This document shows positions 10,250 through 20,188 of a DNA stretch of 54,281 bases, one piece after another; the stretch's first letter is position 1, and the number at the start of each line of letters is the position of its first letter. The notes below the pieces were generated by a model that was not told the DNA's origin, ran no database searches, and saw nothing but the letters and a program-made list of their open reading frames with translations. The stretch lies in the NCBI GenBank assembly GCA_027578815.1, contig JANBTH010000026.1, positions 1-54,281 of the forward strand, read 5' to 3'. A program made the position numbers and the translations under genes. The DNA comes from Coemansia sp. RSA 1804 (taxonomy: Eukaryota > Kickxellomycota > Kickxellomycetes > Kickxellales > Kickxellaceae).

Positions 10250-11497
10250 ATGCAACAACGAACGTCAGTGCGTGTGACATACGGATCACAGAAGTCCAAG
10301 GCACCATCGGTCTCTTGCTCGGTGTTTCAACGCGCCGACACGCCAAAAAAGCGACACTTGCCTGCCGAGGACAGAGGAGACGGTCGGAGCGACGATGATG
10401 GCGATGGCGATGGCGATGACACTGTTAATAGCACCGAAGATACTCAAGCCATGCATAGTGCAAAGAAGCGGCTGGTGCAGACATCGCTATTCCTAGGGAG
10501 CCAGCTAAGGGCCGTAAAGAGATCCCCCGAAACCAACCTGGAGTCTGGAACCAAAAAACCTCTTCAGATTATGTTTCCCGAACTTGGTTTGCCAAACAAA
10601 ACACAAACTTCTGCTGGCAAGCTTGGAGTTGGCGACAACTGGACCGTACCAAAACGCAAGGCATCGCAAATCCTAAACCATCATGGTAGGGCCTCGTCGC
10701 TGGCAGCCGCTCATGGCGACACGCCTTGCAAAAGAGAGCAAACTTTCCTGGACTTTGGCCAAAAGCCTCTTGGGCTTGAGCTGTGCCAGATTTGCGGAAT
10801 GGCCTACCAGAGAGGAAAGGAAGAGGATGAAGATCTCCATACTAGATTCCACCGTTTGTGGCAGCAGAAGCAGGCACGTTTGCTTTCGTGGGATGTGGAA
10901 TCAATGACAGCTGAGAACAAAAGCCAGATAGAGTTTGTGCCATATAGAAAGAATTGCGACAACAAGTCTAAAGCAAGGATTGATAAACAGCAATCCGAAT
11001 CCATGGCTGCAATTATCTTTGTATACCCACAGGTCTGCTCTAAACGGGAAGTCGTGCGGGCACTTGCTATCATCAACGTTGCCAACGAGCATCTAGGAGC
11101 TGTCAAGCTTTCATGTAGAGATCTAGAGCACAGCCAGCGCAAGATTCTGCTCTACATTTCACCAGACGGCCGCGTTGAGGGATGCATTCTGGCTGAAGCG
11201 ATTCAATCAGCCCGTCGGATTGTAGTCGAGGAAGAAGCACAGCTTATGGATTCAGCTGTTCGGCTTTTGGAGGACGAAGAGCCGGCTACTTGCGGCATTA
11301 GCCGGATCTGGGTTCTGTCTACCGCGCGGCGTTGCGGTATTGCATCCCAGATGATTGATGCGTTGTGCAAACGGTTTGCATATGGCTGCGAGATCAGTCG
11401 TGATATGCTTGCCTTTACACAGCCGACATCCGAGGGCCGAGCGCTTGCAGAGGCGTCTTTTGGAAGAAGGGATTTTTTGGTATATGCTGAAAATTAG
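10250..11497 (+). CDS. ECO1: Cohesin N-acetyltransferase ECO1/ESCO
   Basis: ECO1 acetylates the SMC3 head during S phase to establish sister-chromatid cohesion. The 415-residue protein carries the family's C2H2-type zinc finger at about residues 165-205 (TFLDFGQKPLGLELCQICGM, then HTRFH) and the C-terminal acetyltransferase block at about 345-415 (ISRIWVLSTARRCGIASQMI, DMLAFTQPTSEGRALAEA, with Gly-rich acetyl-CoA loop RRCGIA). The N-terminal 150 residues are basic and low-complexity with an acidic Asp/Gly run near residues 45-60. Two strings, QTSLFLG and QTFLDFG, loosely resemble PCNA-binding boxes, which is inference. The ATG at 10250 is the first in frame; upstream codons begin only from TTG. 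No intron is needed. Confidence 0.94.
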   Translation: MQQRTSVRVTYGSQKSKAPSVSCSVFQRADTPKKRHLPAEDRGDGRSDDDGDGDGDDTVNSTEDTQAMHSAKKRLVQTSLFLGSQLRAVKRSPETNLESGTKKPLQIMFPELGLPNKTQTSAGKLGVGDNWTVPKRKASQILNHHGRASSLAAAHGDTPCKREQTFLDFGQKPLGLELCQICGMAYQRGKEEDEDLHTRFHRLWQQKQARLLSWDVESMTAENKSQIEFVPYRKNCDNKSKARIDKQQSESMAAIIFVYPQVCSKREVVRALAIINVANEHLGAVKLSCRDLEHSQRKILLYISPDGRVEGCILAEAIQSARRIVVEEEAQLMDSAVRLLEDEEPATCGISRIWVLSTARRCGIASQMIDALCKRFAYGCEISRDMLAFTQPTSEGRALAEASFGRRDFLVYAEN

Positions 11498-11731
11498 GAT
11501 ACGTTTTTCCACCTCGTTTCAACTTTGCTAAGACACAGTCGTGTGATTCTGATTTAATATGCTTGATTTGTCCATTAAAACGCGCACGTCATCCCGTTTT
11601 GTTGTGGGTTTTTTGAAGGCAGTTTCGTGTTTTCATTTTGTTTTTTTTGGTTCCTCTTCCATTTTTATTTTAAAGACTTTATAGTGCAAGTTTGTTTAAT
11701 CTATTTTTTATTGCTTTTATTTTCTTTCAGG

Positions 11732-12742
11732 ATGGCGATTAACGTTGAGAGCACCAATCAGTTTATCGAGATTCTGCAGGAATCAGCGTCCAAGCTGGTA
11801 CGTTTCATTCACAAAGCATATTGGCCTACACCAAAAAGAAAGGAAAATGGATAATGTGGTTTTCTGCTTGGGTTCATTTATTTTGCTTGCCCAAACACTC
11901 AAAAACAACTTCAAGACTAAACAGTCTGTTTTAAGCATTTTATCATTCTGTTTATTGTTGCAAATTAGATTGCAGTCGATTTCTACTCTACAACATGCCC
12001 GCCCTGCTTGATTGTTGACCGCATTTTTGAGCAATTGGTAAATCAATACCCGACAGTTGCGTTCTACAAGGTGGACATTGGACGGTTTTCAGAAGTGGCA
12101 GCTCAATGCCGTATCACCGCGACGCCGACAATACAGTTTTTCCGAAATGGACGCATGCTTTCGGAGGTTAGAGGAGCCGATCAGAAGAAAATAGTTGAAG
12201 CGATAGAGTCCGGGCTCGCGGAAGGCAATGGCGAGCCCAAATCTGCACATGGTGTTATTGGGCACAGTGATGTCACCAGCATGGTGGTGAAGAAGGAGAG
12301 CGATTGCTTGAACCAAAACGACGACCATCCGCTGGAGAATGTGTTTACCGAGGGAGACTCTGTTCTTGAGAGTGACGTGGACGAGCAGATGATCATCCAT
12401 GTCTCGTTTAGACAGCCCATAAAGCTACACTCTATCATGCTGAAAGCACCACTGGACAAAGCACCCAAGAATATCCGGCTCTTTGCAAACAACACTACCA
12501 TTGGATTCGATGACGTTGACGGCATCGAGGCAACACAGTCAATAGAAATGTCCGAGAGTATGTACAAGAACGGCGGTGTGGTGAATCTTCGGTATGTGCG
12601 TTTCCAGAACATTTGCAGCTTGTCGATATTTGTTGAAGATAATCTGGATGGCGACGATGTCACTGCTATCAGCCAATTGGCGTTCATTGGTACTGCAGTT
12701 GATATTGCCAATATGAGTGAAATTCGTCAGGATGAGCACTAG
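11732..12742 (+). CDS. TXNL1: Thioredoxin-like protein with PITH domain (TXNL1 type), two exons
   Basis: Exons are 11732-11797 and 11969-12742, with a 171-nt GT-AG intron in phase 0, giving 279 residues. Residues 1-105 are a thioredoxin fold (IAVDFYSTTCPPC, later CRITATPTIQFFRNG with the cis-proline). Residues 130-275 are a PITH (proteasome-interacting thioredoxin) domain: SIMLKAPLDKAPKNIRLFAN and NLRYVRFQNICSLSIFVEDN. TXNL1 binds the 26S proteasome lid and acts as a cytosolic redox protein. The active site here is T-C32-P-P-C35 instead of the usual W-C-G-P-C, which should alter redox potential but keeps both cysteines. The start ATG follows a pyrimidine tract ending in CAG, so a 5'-UTR intron is possible. 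It converges with the adenylate-forming gene. Confidence 0.94.
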
Positions 12743-12934
12743 CATAGCTAGTCTTTGTTTTACTTGGTCGATGCAGGAGGGATCGCAGTTGACATTGTTA
12801 TTCTTTTTTCCTGAGAAAACGTTAATGACAACAACATCAATTATACTAAATAATTTGTGGAATAGAGAAATAGAGTAAACACTGAATGGACACTGTATAA
12901 AAGAAAGGCGATACAACCATACTCCAAAGCTAAC

Positions 12935-14698
12935 CTAGCTGCTGTCAATGTCTTTGGTAGCAATTTCTCGAAGAAGCGATCTTCTAGGCTCGCCTTTATC
13001 GCATTTGGGAATATGGTCGATAATAGACACACGTATTCCTGGGTATAGTCTAGCCAGTGGCTGGAGAACATTGTCCATGTCAATCTGTGTATTTTCAGCT
13101 GCAACAGGCACCACGTACACAAAGGGCAACTGCGAATTACTTTCACTGCCGCCACCGCCACCGCCGCCGTCGCCAACATCATCACCATGTCTGTCTGCCG
13201 GAACGCTGAATGCAGCACAGTCAGCAACGCCTGGATTTTCCAGCAGTTCTTTTTCGATATCGGTCGGCGCTACAATACGACCTCCTTCCATGTAAATCAG
13301 ATCATTCATCCGTCCTTTGATTATCACCACGCCATTGGCGGTTACCTTGCCATAGTCGCCGGTGCAAAAGAATCTGTCGTCGCCATTCAGATCTCCGACT
13401 TCAACGGATGCCAGCCTTGGTGTGCTGACGTGTATTTCGCCATACTCGTCTTCGCCAACCTCGCTGCCATCAATCATCACGCGTGCTTTGACGTTGGGAC
13501 ACAGCAAACCAACTGAATCGTCGATCCGCGGATGTTCAGCAATAACGCCTGCAATAATTCCAGTCTCTATATAGCCGTAGAGCTCGACGAGACGTGCTTG
13601 GAAGAGCGCTTTGATCCTCTCTTTGAAAGACTGCGGGACACGTATTTCGTGCACAAATATGACTTGCAGCGAACTAGCATCAAAGGATTCGGATCCAACA
13701 ACAATCCTGCCGTTGACCCGTGTTGCCGTGGCATCAATTGAAGCCAGCACGAGGTAGTTTGCAAAGAAAACGCCTGCCCTCCATTTTTCAACGGTCGAAA
13801 GGCACATTGATGGAGTTGACTTGCTTAGCTGGATGACGCGGGATCCTGAGAGCATTGGAAAGTGGGTGACTGTATTGACGCCATGTGCGCCTGAGAAAGG
13901 AACTGCAGAAACAACGGTTCTGTGTGCGTCTAACAGCCTGGGTGGACGAGTGAGTCTCTGCGAGGAGAGCAGGCTGTAGTGCGAGAGCATCAGGGGTCTT
14001 TGTCTGCGCACAGCAGGCGCAGCTGGTTCATAACTGTCTGGAAGGAACGCGAGGTATGCGGGCTTCCGCATTGCATCGTCTTTGGATGTTATGCGCACAG
14101 GAACAAACGTCGGATCCTCGATCAGCAAATTGGAGATGGGTGCGCAGCAGCCGGATACGGCGCTATCGCTGCAAGTGCAATTGATAGTGCTGCTGCCGCT
14201 GCTGCTGCTGCGGCTGCGGATTCCCTCGGCAGTGCATACCAGCGCAGCCGCGCCATTTGGAGTGCACGAGTGGTCAAACACGTAAATGGAAACGTCCAAC
14301 CCCTTTGTTGCGTCTAGCAACTTGTGGAGATAAGAATGCGAGGTGAAGATGGCAGGGGTCTGAGTAAAAGCAATTTGGTCTCGCAAATTGCTCTCAGCCA
14401 CGTTTGTGTCAAGCGATTGGAACGCCCCGCCAGCCATCATTGCCGCGTAGTAGACATACACAAGCTGCAGCTGCGTGTTGTCGAAAACCGAAATGACGCG
14501 GCCGCCAAATCCCTGTCGAGTGAGACCAGCAGCTAGTTTTGTCGATGTGGTGATAATGTCGCCTATAGTGAACTGGCGCTCGGACTCTGCATCGATCAGC
14601 ACAACCTCGTCGCGGTAGGGCTCTGCCGAACGAAAAACCTGGGTTGGAATGTCGCCGACTGGAAGCGAGTGTGACCGTATCGGCGAAACAACAATCAT
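12935..14698 (-). CDS. 4CL-like adenylate-forming (AMP-binding) protein with degenerate active site
   Basis: The 587-residue protein aligns along its length with 4-coumarate-CoA ligase/acyl-CoA synthetase enzymes: FTIGDIITTSTKLAAGLTRQ and AAMMAGGAFQSLDTNVAE in the N-domain, LVELYGYIETGI for motif A5, FFCTGDYGKV for A7 and IKGRMNDLIYMEGGRIVAP for A8. Two key elements are lost. The P-loop that should read like SSGTTGLPKG is replaced by an unrelated string before PLMLSHYSLLS, and the A10 lysine is glutamate (IPKCDKGEPRR, Glu570). A poly-Gly run (about 13147-13170) and an Ser/Arg run near residue 190 interrupt the fold. Activity as a ligase is therefore doubtful; it may be a pseudoenzyme or have changed chemistry. 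The start is the ATG at 14698. No substrate can be inferred. Confidence 0.85.
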   Translation of the reverse strand: MIVVSPIRSHSLPVGDIPTQVFRSAEPYRDEVVLIDAESERQFTIGDIITTSTKLAAGLTRQGFGGRVISVFDNTQLQLVYVYYAAMMAGGAFQSLDTNVAESNLRDQIAFTQTPAIFTSHSYLHKLLDATKGLDVSIYVFDHSCTPNGAAALVCTAEGIRSRSSSSGSSTINCTCSDSAVSGCCAPISNLLIEDPTFVPVRITSKDDAMRKPAYLAFLPDSYEPAAPAVRRQRPLMLSHYSLLSSQRLTRPPRLLDAHRTVVSAVPFSGAHGVNTVTHFPMLSGSRVIQLSKSTPSMCLSTVEKWRAGVFFANYLVLASIDATATRVNGRIVVGSESFDASSLQVIFVHEIRVPQSFKERIKALFQARLVELYGYIETGIIAGVIAEHPRIDDSVGLLCPNVKARVMIDGSEVGEDEYGEIHVSTPRLASVEVGDLNGDDRFFCTGDYGKVTANGVVIIKGRMNDLIYMEGGRIVAPTDIEKELLENPGVADCAAFSVPADRHGDDVGDGGGGGGGSESNSQLPFVYVVPVAAENTQIDMDNVLQPLARLYPGIRVSIIDHIPKCDKGEPRRSLLREIATKDIDSS

Positions 14699-17556
14699 TG
14701 TCTTGATTTGCAAAGGGTGGAAAGGGAGATGTGACTCAAACGTGTCTTTCTCTTTCAGGGTCCTTGGACACGAATATACGTGCAATCGCTACAAGAAAAA
14801 GTAAATAGATACGGAGGAAATTGGATGCTGAGAGGAATGTGTTGTTTCATATATTGGCTATTTAAATATGGCAATTTGACATTGGAAATGTTGATGCGCT
14901 CTTGTGGATGTAGCTACATGGAGAGGCACAAATGGCAATTGCGGAATTATGCCAGAAAAGGAGAAAGCGGGGAAAATGTGCCAAGAAAAGATGAGAGAAG
15001 ATTTCAGAATAGAGCAACAAGATAACAAGCAACGCGGACAGTGACGTGGTGTTGGAAGCAAGATGTAATGTTTGGCTGCAGTTGTAGGGCTTACACACGA
15101 CACACATTGGACATGGACAACCCAAAAACCAAACAGAATAAGCAGACAAAAAACGAACAAACGAAAAGGTTAGAATACGGGGTGGAATGACATGTTGGTT
15201 GCGGAAAAACAAGAGAGATGTGAGACAACTCTGGAAATTGATGGAAAACTGTACAAAAAGCAACAAGGAATCTCCAACAGAAAGTTGTTTTTTGCCTTGG
15301 AACAACAACAAGCGTTTCATTTCTTGAAGGAGGATTATTACCTATTGGTGACAAATTATGTTGGTAACTGCTAGACAGGCGTTATTCTCACCGGCTGCCA
15401 GTTAGAATATGGAGGAAATGTCGAGAGCACACGGATATAGTAAGCAGACGTCAGAAAAACATGGCAAACCCGATTAAAGCAGCACGACAAGCCTAAAGTG
15501 CAAAGAATCCGTTGTTGAGAAAAGGGTAAAAAGGGAAGAAAAAGGGACAGATTCGCCGGCATTTATACAAGAGCAAAAGAAGAGTGCAAATCAACTAGAC
15601 ACTCGTAGGGTACAGGGCTTTTGGTTGTGCTGAGAATAGCTAAATAACAAGCAAGAACCGGATGCTAGAGGAGAAAAACAGAGAAAGTGCGAGGGTGAGT
15701 AAAGGGGGCATTTGCTTTTCTCTTTTTTGCTCAGAGGAGCAATAACAGTGGGGTTGCAAGTCTTTCAAGAATGGAAGACAAAGACAGGGTGATCACCGTA
15801 GCCATGTGCAGCGCCCAAGTCAAGAAGCTGGAAACAAGGGGAAAAGGAAAAGTGTTGTAAGCGAAGCCCAGCGCACTTGTGCGGAAACGAGCCAGACAAA
15901 GCAAAAGCAAGCCAGATGCCAGGTCTAATTGCGGCAGCCACAGGGACGCACATTTTGTGAATGTGGGAACCTGATACTGCCCTGCCCCTGTGAGTTACGG
16001 AGGGGGAGCTGCGGGAACAAAGAACGCCCAGCGCAAAACGAAAGAGAAGTGGGAAGAACGCCCTGACAAAGGACATTTAAATCTGCTGCGTATGCTGCGC
16101 ATTATGTGATTGCGCATCCGATGGTTCTTGCCAACACCATGGTTGGTCCAATTTGACAAGCTAATATGCGGGCGCATGAGAATCAAGCCATTAATTTCCT
16201 CATTGCGGCTGCTTGGATTGTTGTGCAGGAGGCTCGTCATTCCAGACATTATTTTGCACGGTATAGTGCGGCCTGCCATCCATCGTCTCCTTTAGCTTGC
16301 AAAGCTGCTGTTGTCGCTCTATATAATTTAATGCTTGCTATTTGGAAGCGAATTTTTTTGCGATCTTGGCAATGTGTCTCTCTACAAGCCGCCAAACAAT
16401 TGAACAGCACAGCAAATAATCGCAGAATGTTAACCGCATATATGTATTTGGTGCAGCTCGTAGCCATTTGCCAACTGGCTGTGTGTCTGATACGCACTTG
16501 TATCTAGTGACAGCATCAGTTCTGAAAAAATGCAGCGGTACAGCCGCAGAACACAGTTTCCATGTCACAGGCGTATGGTCCACGCATGGTAGAAGGACGA
16601 AGCGGCGGGGAGTTGGCTACATTGGCAACTGATGTGTGCTCATGTGCCCTCTGCCGATATGTTGGACGATTGTAATGAGGACACCGAACAAATCCCAGAT
16701 GCTGTTGCTCTGTGGTGTGCTTCTGACTTTGCATGTATATGGAGGTAGTGTACAGAATTGCTCATTTTTTTGTTCACACCAATATGTAATAATGTATTGT
16801 ATTGCATTTCCCACTACTAGTCAGTAGACTCCATCTAGCAATTACTCCTTCCGCACCTAAAAGACAGTTTGGTTTGTCGGGACTTGTCAAATAAAAGCAA
16901 CATTAGTAGAACAAATAGTGGACAAGGCAATAGAAAGAGTGAAATGAGAGGAGAGACCCAGTGGCGCGCTTGCCACACATTCACATCCCATGATACGTGA
17001 AGGCAAGAAGAGAAAGGAGGGAGGACAGAAAAAGACAAGCTAGAATTTCCGCAGCCACGTATTTGGATAATATGCAATTTTGCGTGTGACAAGCCGAGAG
17101 AAATCAAGGCAATTTCGCGAATAATAAACATATTTTGTTGACGAGATTCTATATTACATTTGTATGTCCACAAATGCAGCTGCAATATATTTACATGTTC
17201 TCTAGTCATATTTCCAAGGTACGCCATCCCTTGCTGAGACGCATGCACAGAAACAACAATGGCGCTTTTACTTTGCTGACATTTACATATGCCGAAAAGG
17301 GTTTGTGAAATGAAGAACGCATTGTCCCTACCCGCTGCTTTTGGAAATGTCTGGTTTTGACATGGCTGTTATCAAGAAACGACTTTCAGAAAAGAGCAAT
17401 ACAATAAGAACACGCGTCCACCAGCTTTTTCTGTCTATCTGCAGGCTCTCTATTCTGCGTTTCTTTTCTCTACTTGAAATGCTAAATAAACTCCAATAAT
17501 CTCAAAAGAGTAGACACTCGCACATACAAGACAGATTGGATGGAAAGAAGGCATCA
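14699..17556. other. Long gene-poor region (2.86 kb)
   Basis: No gene can be supported on either strand. Short open frames are chance or translations of biased tracts. From about 14930 to 15060 and again at 15520-15760 the plus strand is purine-rich, so the minus strand is T/C-rich, as expected for leader and promoter sequence of the minus-strand adenylate-forming gene. An unusually large promoter, a non-coding RNA or a rapidly evolving small gene cannot be excluded. Confidence 0.45.
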
Positions 17557-18633
17557 TTAGGCAAGCACAATGTATTTTTGCAGATGTGCAGGGATTGCGT
17601 CGACAAGACCCTTTGATTCGAGCCATTTTCTGCTAAAAAGACGCGACTGGTAGCGATACGCGCCGTCGCACAGCACAGTGACAATGGTCTTTCCAGGCCC
17701 CAGAATCTTGGCCATCTCGTAGGCAGCGACAACATTGAGCGCAGAAGAGGCGCCCAGATAGATGCCCTCCTCGTCAAGCAGCCGGTACAGCATATGAATG
17801 GTGTCGGCATCGGGGATCTTCAGGGCATCGTCGATGAGACCCACGTCAGGCTGCATGTTGTCTGTAATGCGGCCCTGGCCAATTCCCTCGGTAATAGACG
17901 ACCCGCCGCGCACAAGCTCCTTGCCCTTGGACTTGACATAGCTGTGGATCACGGAGCCCGGCGGATCAGCCACAAAGGCCTTGACGCGCCCGCCCGAAAC
18001 GTCTTTGAGAAAGCGTGTGGTACCGGCAAATGTGCCGCCGGTGCCCGTGGCGCAGGTGAATCCGTCGACCTTGCCTTCCGTCTGCGCCCAGATCTCGGGC
18101 CCTGTGGTCTCGATGTGCGCCTGCCGGTTGGCTGTGTTGTCAAACTGGTTGGTCCACGCTGCGTTGTCCAGCGACTCCGCATACCGCTTGGCCTGGTGAT
18201 TGTAGTTCATTGGGTTGTCAAACGCAACCGCCGGCACCGGCCGCACATCGGCACCCAGCATCTTCAGCAGGTCAATTTTCTCCTGACTCTGCGTGTCCGG
18301 CATGTATATGACGCACTTGTATCCCTTGGCCCTGCACACGTGTGCCAGCCCAATTCCTGTGTTGCCGGCGGTTCCCTCAACAATCGTACCGCCGGGCTTC
18401 ACTAAGCCCTTGCGCTCGGCATCCTCCACCACAAAGAGCGCTGCGCGGTCCTTCACCGATCCTCCCGGATTCATGAACTCGGCCTTGCCCAGGATCTCGC
18501 ATCCTGTTTCCTTGCTCAGGTTGTTGATACGCACTAGCGGCGTGTTGCCAATTGCTCCAACAAACCCGTCCACTGGCTTTGCCGAAGTGACAAGTCGAGA
18601 GGCGGCGGTTGCGTACAGTCTGCGTGGAAACAT
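17557..18633 (-). CDS. Mitochondrial-type cysteine synthase (PLP-dependent, fold II)
   Basis: The 358-residue enzyme belongs to the cysteine synthase/cystathionine beta-synthase family, making cysteine from O-acetylserine and sulfide or related beta-replacements. Visible hallmarks are NPGGSVKDRAA with the Schiff-base Lys61, the substrate loop GTAGNTGIGLA, and the PLP-phosphate loop GTGGTFAGT. The N-terminal ~20 residues (MFPRRLYATAASRLVTSAKP) are Arg/Ala/Ser-rich with no acids, a classic mitochondrial presequence. The length and the C-terminal segment after GASSALNV fit the fungal mitochondrial group represented by yeast YGR012W and Neurospora cys-12 rather than bacterial CysK. The start ATG at 18633 is clear. 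It is divergent from the ESS1 gene, with an E-box-like CACGTG between them. Confidence 0.92.
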   Translation of the reverse strand: MFPRRLYATAASRLVTSAKPVDGFVGAIGNTPLVRINNLSKETGCEILGKAEFMNPGGSVKDRAALFVVEDAERKGLVKPGGTIVEGTAGNTGIGLAHVCRAKGYKCVIYMPDTQSQEKIDLLKMLGADVRPVPAVAFDNPMNYNHQAKRYAESLDNAAWTNQFDNTANRQAHIETTGPEIWAQTEGKVDGFTCATGTGGTFAGTTRFLKDVSGGRVKAFVADPPGSVIHSYVKSKGKELVRGGSSITEGIGQGRITDNMQPDVGLIDDALKIPDADTIHMLYRLLDEEGIYLGASSALNVVAAYEMAKILGPGKTIVTVLCDGAYRYQSRLFSRKWLESKGLVDAIPAHLQKYIVLA

Positions 18634-19285
18634 TGTCGGGCTTCTAGAGAGATAAAAGAAACAGAAGGGTGGACAAAAGAAGAGGAAATAATATATAGTG
18701 GTTTGAAAGGTAAAGATAAGAAATAAAGAGGGAAGGAGACAAAACGAAGCGAAACGAAGCGAAACGAGTGCAAGTAGAATTTATCATCATCATTATCAAC
18801 AAGAGCCATTTTATCCGCCGTTTATCAGATAAAAGGGGGAAGCGCGGGCAGCCGAGCCAATGGAACTTTGACTTGTGCTCAATTGCGCCATTTGCGCATA
18901 TATATTTTTCCCTAATAGAAATGGTCAGATCTCATAAGCTAAATAAGAGGAGAGATCACAGCAACAGATCTAAGCTTCAAACGGATCCTGGATCTGGGTT
19001 CAGAGCGAGTTAGGACGATGACGATGATGACAACAAAGAACCATTGTGAGCACGTGAGCGTTTTGACCTTGGAATGCAAAGATAACACAAAGAAAGTAGA
19101 GGAACACCCAAAAAACGTACTCTTCAAAGAAAGCATTCTTTTTCTTCCTCTTCGCTCGTCTTTTGTTTTTTTTTTTGTCTTTTTTCCAGTGTAATCGCAT
19201 CTGACATCGTCTCAATTCTTCCAAAAGCGCAAACTGATACCACGGACTCTGCCAAAAACACACCTAGCATTCGACGTCAAGGGCC
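18634..19285. other. Divergent promoter region, cysteine synthase and ESS1
   Basis: 652 nt between start codons with no gene. The left third is purine-rich on the plus strand (leader of the minus-strand gene) and positions 19138-19190 are T/C-rich (leader of ESS1). Contains the CACGTG described separately. Confidence 0.5.
19051..19056. promoter_or_regulatory. CACGTG E-box between cysteine synthase and ESS1
   Basis: The palindrome lies 418 nt before the cysteine synthase start and 230 nt before ESS1. In yeasts the bHLH factor Cbf1 binds CACGTG in promoters of sulfur-amino-acid genes. One hexamer is weak evidence and the distance to the cysteine synthase is large. Confidence 0.22.
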
Positions 19286-19965
19286 ATGGTAAGGATAGAA
19301 GGTTTTCTTTTTCGTTGAATTCCAAGAGGGGAGCCTGAACGCACAAATATGTCTTGGAATGGGAGAGCCCCGTATACAACCACCCTTTTTGTCGCGGCTC
19401 CAGTGGTCTGTAGCACTGGTTGGTTGCTGAACCTTTTTCCTTACTTTGCTGACAATTCGACGCATTTCATTTAATGTACTTGTTTTCTTAGGACGAATCG
19501 AGGACTGACTTGTCAGCACTTCCGCCCAATTGGGAGGTGCGCCATTCAAAGTCTTACAAAAACAAGCCATACTACTACAATAACGTGACCAGGGAAAGCA
19601 GATGGGATCCACCGGTAGGAGAAGCAGCCATTCGCATGCGCGCTAGTCACATACTGGCCAAGCACACCGACTCGAGAAACCCAAAAACATGGAGAGGCAA
19701 CGAGGTTACTCGATCTGCGAAAGAGGCATACGAGAAGATTGAGGATATCCGTAAGGCCATTGAGAACCAGGAAGTGGACTTTGGAGACATTGCGATGGAG
19801 GAGTCCGATTGCAGTAGCGCCAAACGCAAGGGCGATCTGGGATGGTTTCAGGAGGGCAGAATGCAGCCGGCGTTTGAATCGGCTGTCAAGGCGCTTCAGG
19901 TCGGCGAGCTCAGCCAACCGGTAAAGTCCGACAGCGGCATTCATATCATTCTCAGAACCGGTTGA
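19286..19965 (+). CDS. ESS1: Peptidyl-prolyl cis-trans isomerase ESS1/Pin1, ATG-only first exon
   Basis: Exons are 19286-19288 (just the ATG) and 19492-19965, with a 203-nt intron (GTAAGG...TTTCTTAG, branch-like GCTGACA near 19448), giving 158 residues. The WW domain (LPPNWEVRHSKSYKNKPYYY to RWDPP, residues 11-42) binds phospho-Ser/Thr-Pro, and the parvulin domain (50-158) isomerises it. Pin1 landmarks are ASHILAKH (His54, Lys58), DSR (Arg63), the catalytic SDCSSAK (Cys108), GDLGWF and SGIHIILRTG at the C-terminus. ESS1 acts on the RNA polymerase II C-terminal domain and cell-cycle proteins. The continuous frame without the intron would lack any ATG before the WW domain, which is why the one-codon exon is preferred. 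The gene converges with the kinase gene. Confidence 0.93.
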
Positions 19966-20188
19966 GTTTTTACCTTATTTTGCAGCATCTCTGTCTTTAG
20001 TACTGCTATTTACTTGCTATTCATATATGAAGGTTGAAGAAACACATGTACGGTTGAAATTAGTAGAACAGAATTGATACAATAAGTTAAAAAGAACAAG
20101 CAAATTGAGTGATATGAAACAAAAAACCGTATGCATTTCAAGAGACATTATTTTCTATGTGTGTGTATGTGTGTACTTTTTTCTTCGC

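Noticed and set aside
16835..17248. 137-codon minus-strand frame in the gene-poor region
   Set aside because: No conserved features, odd composition and no splice or start context.
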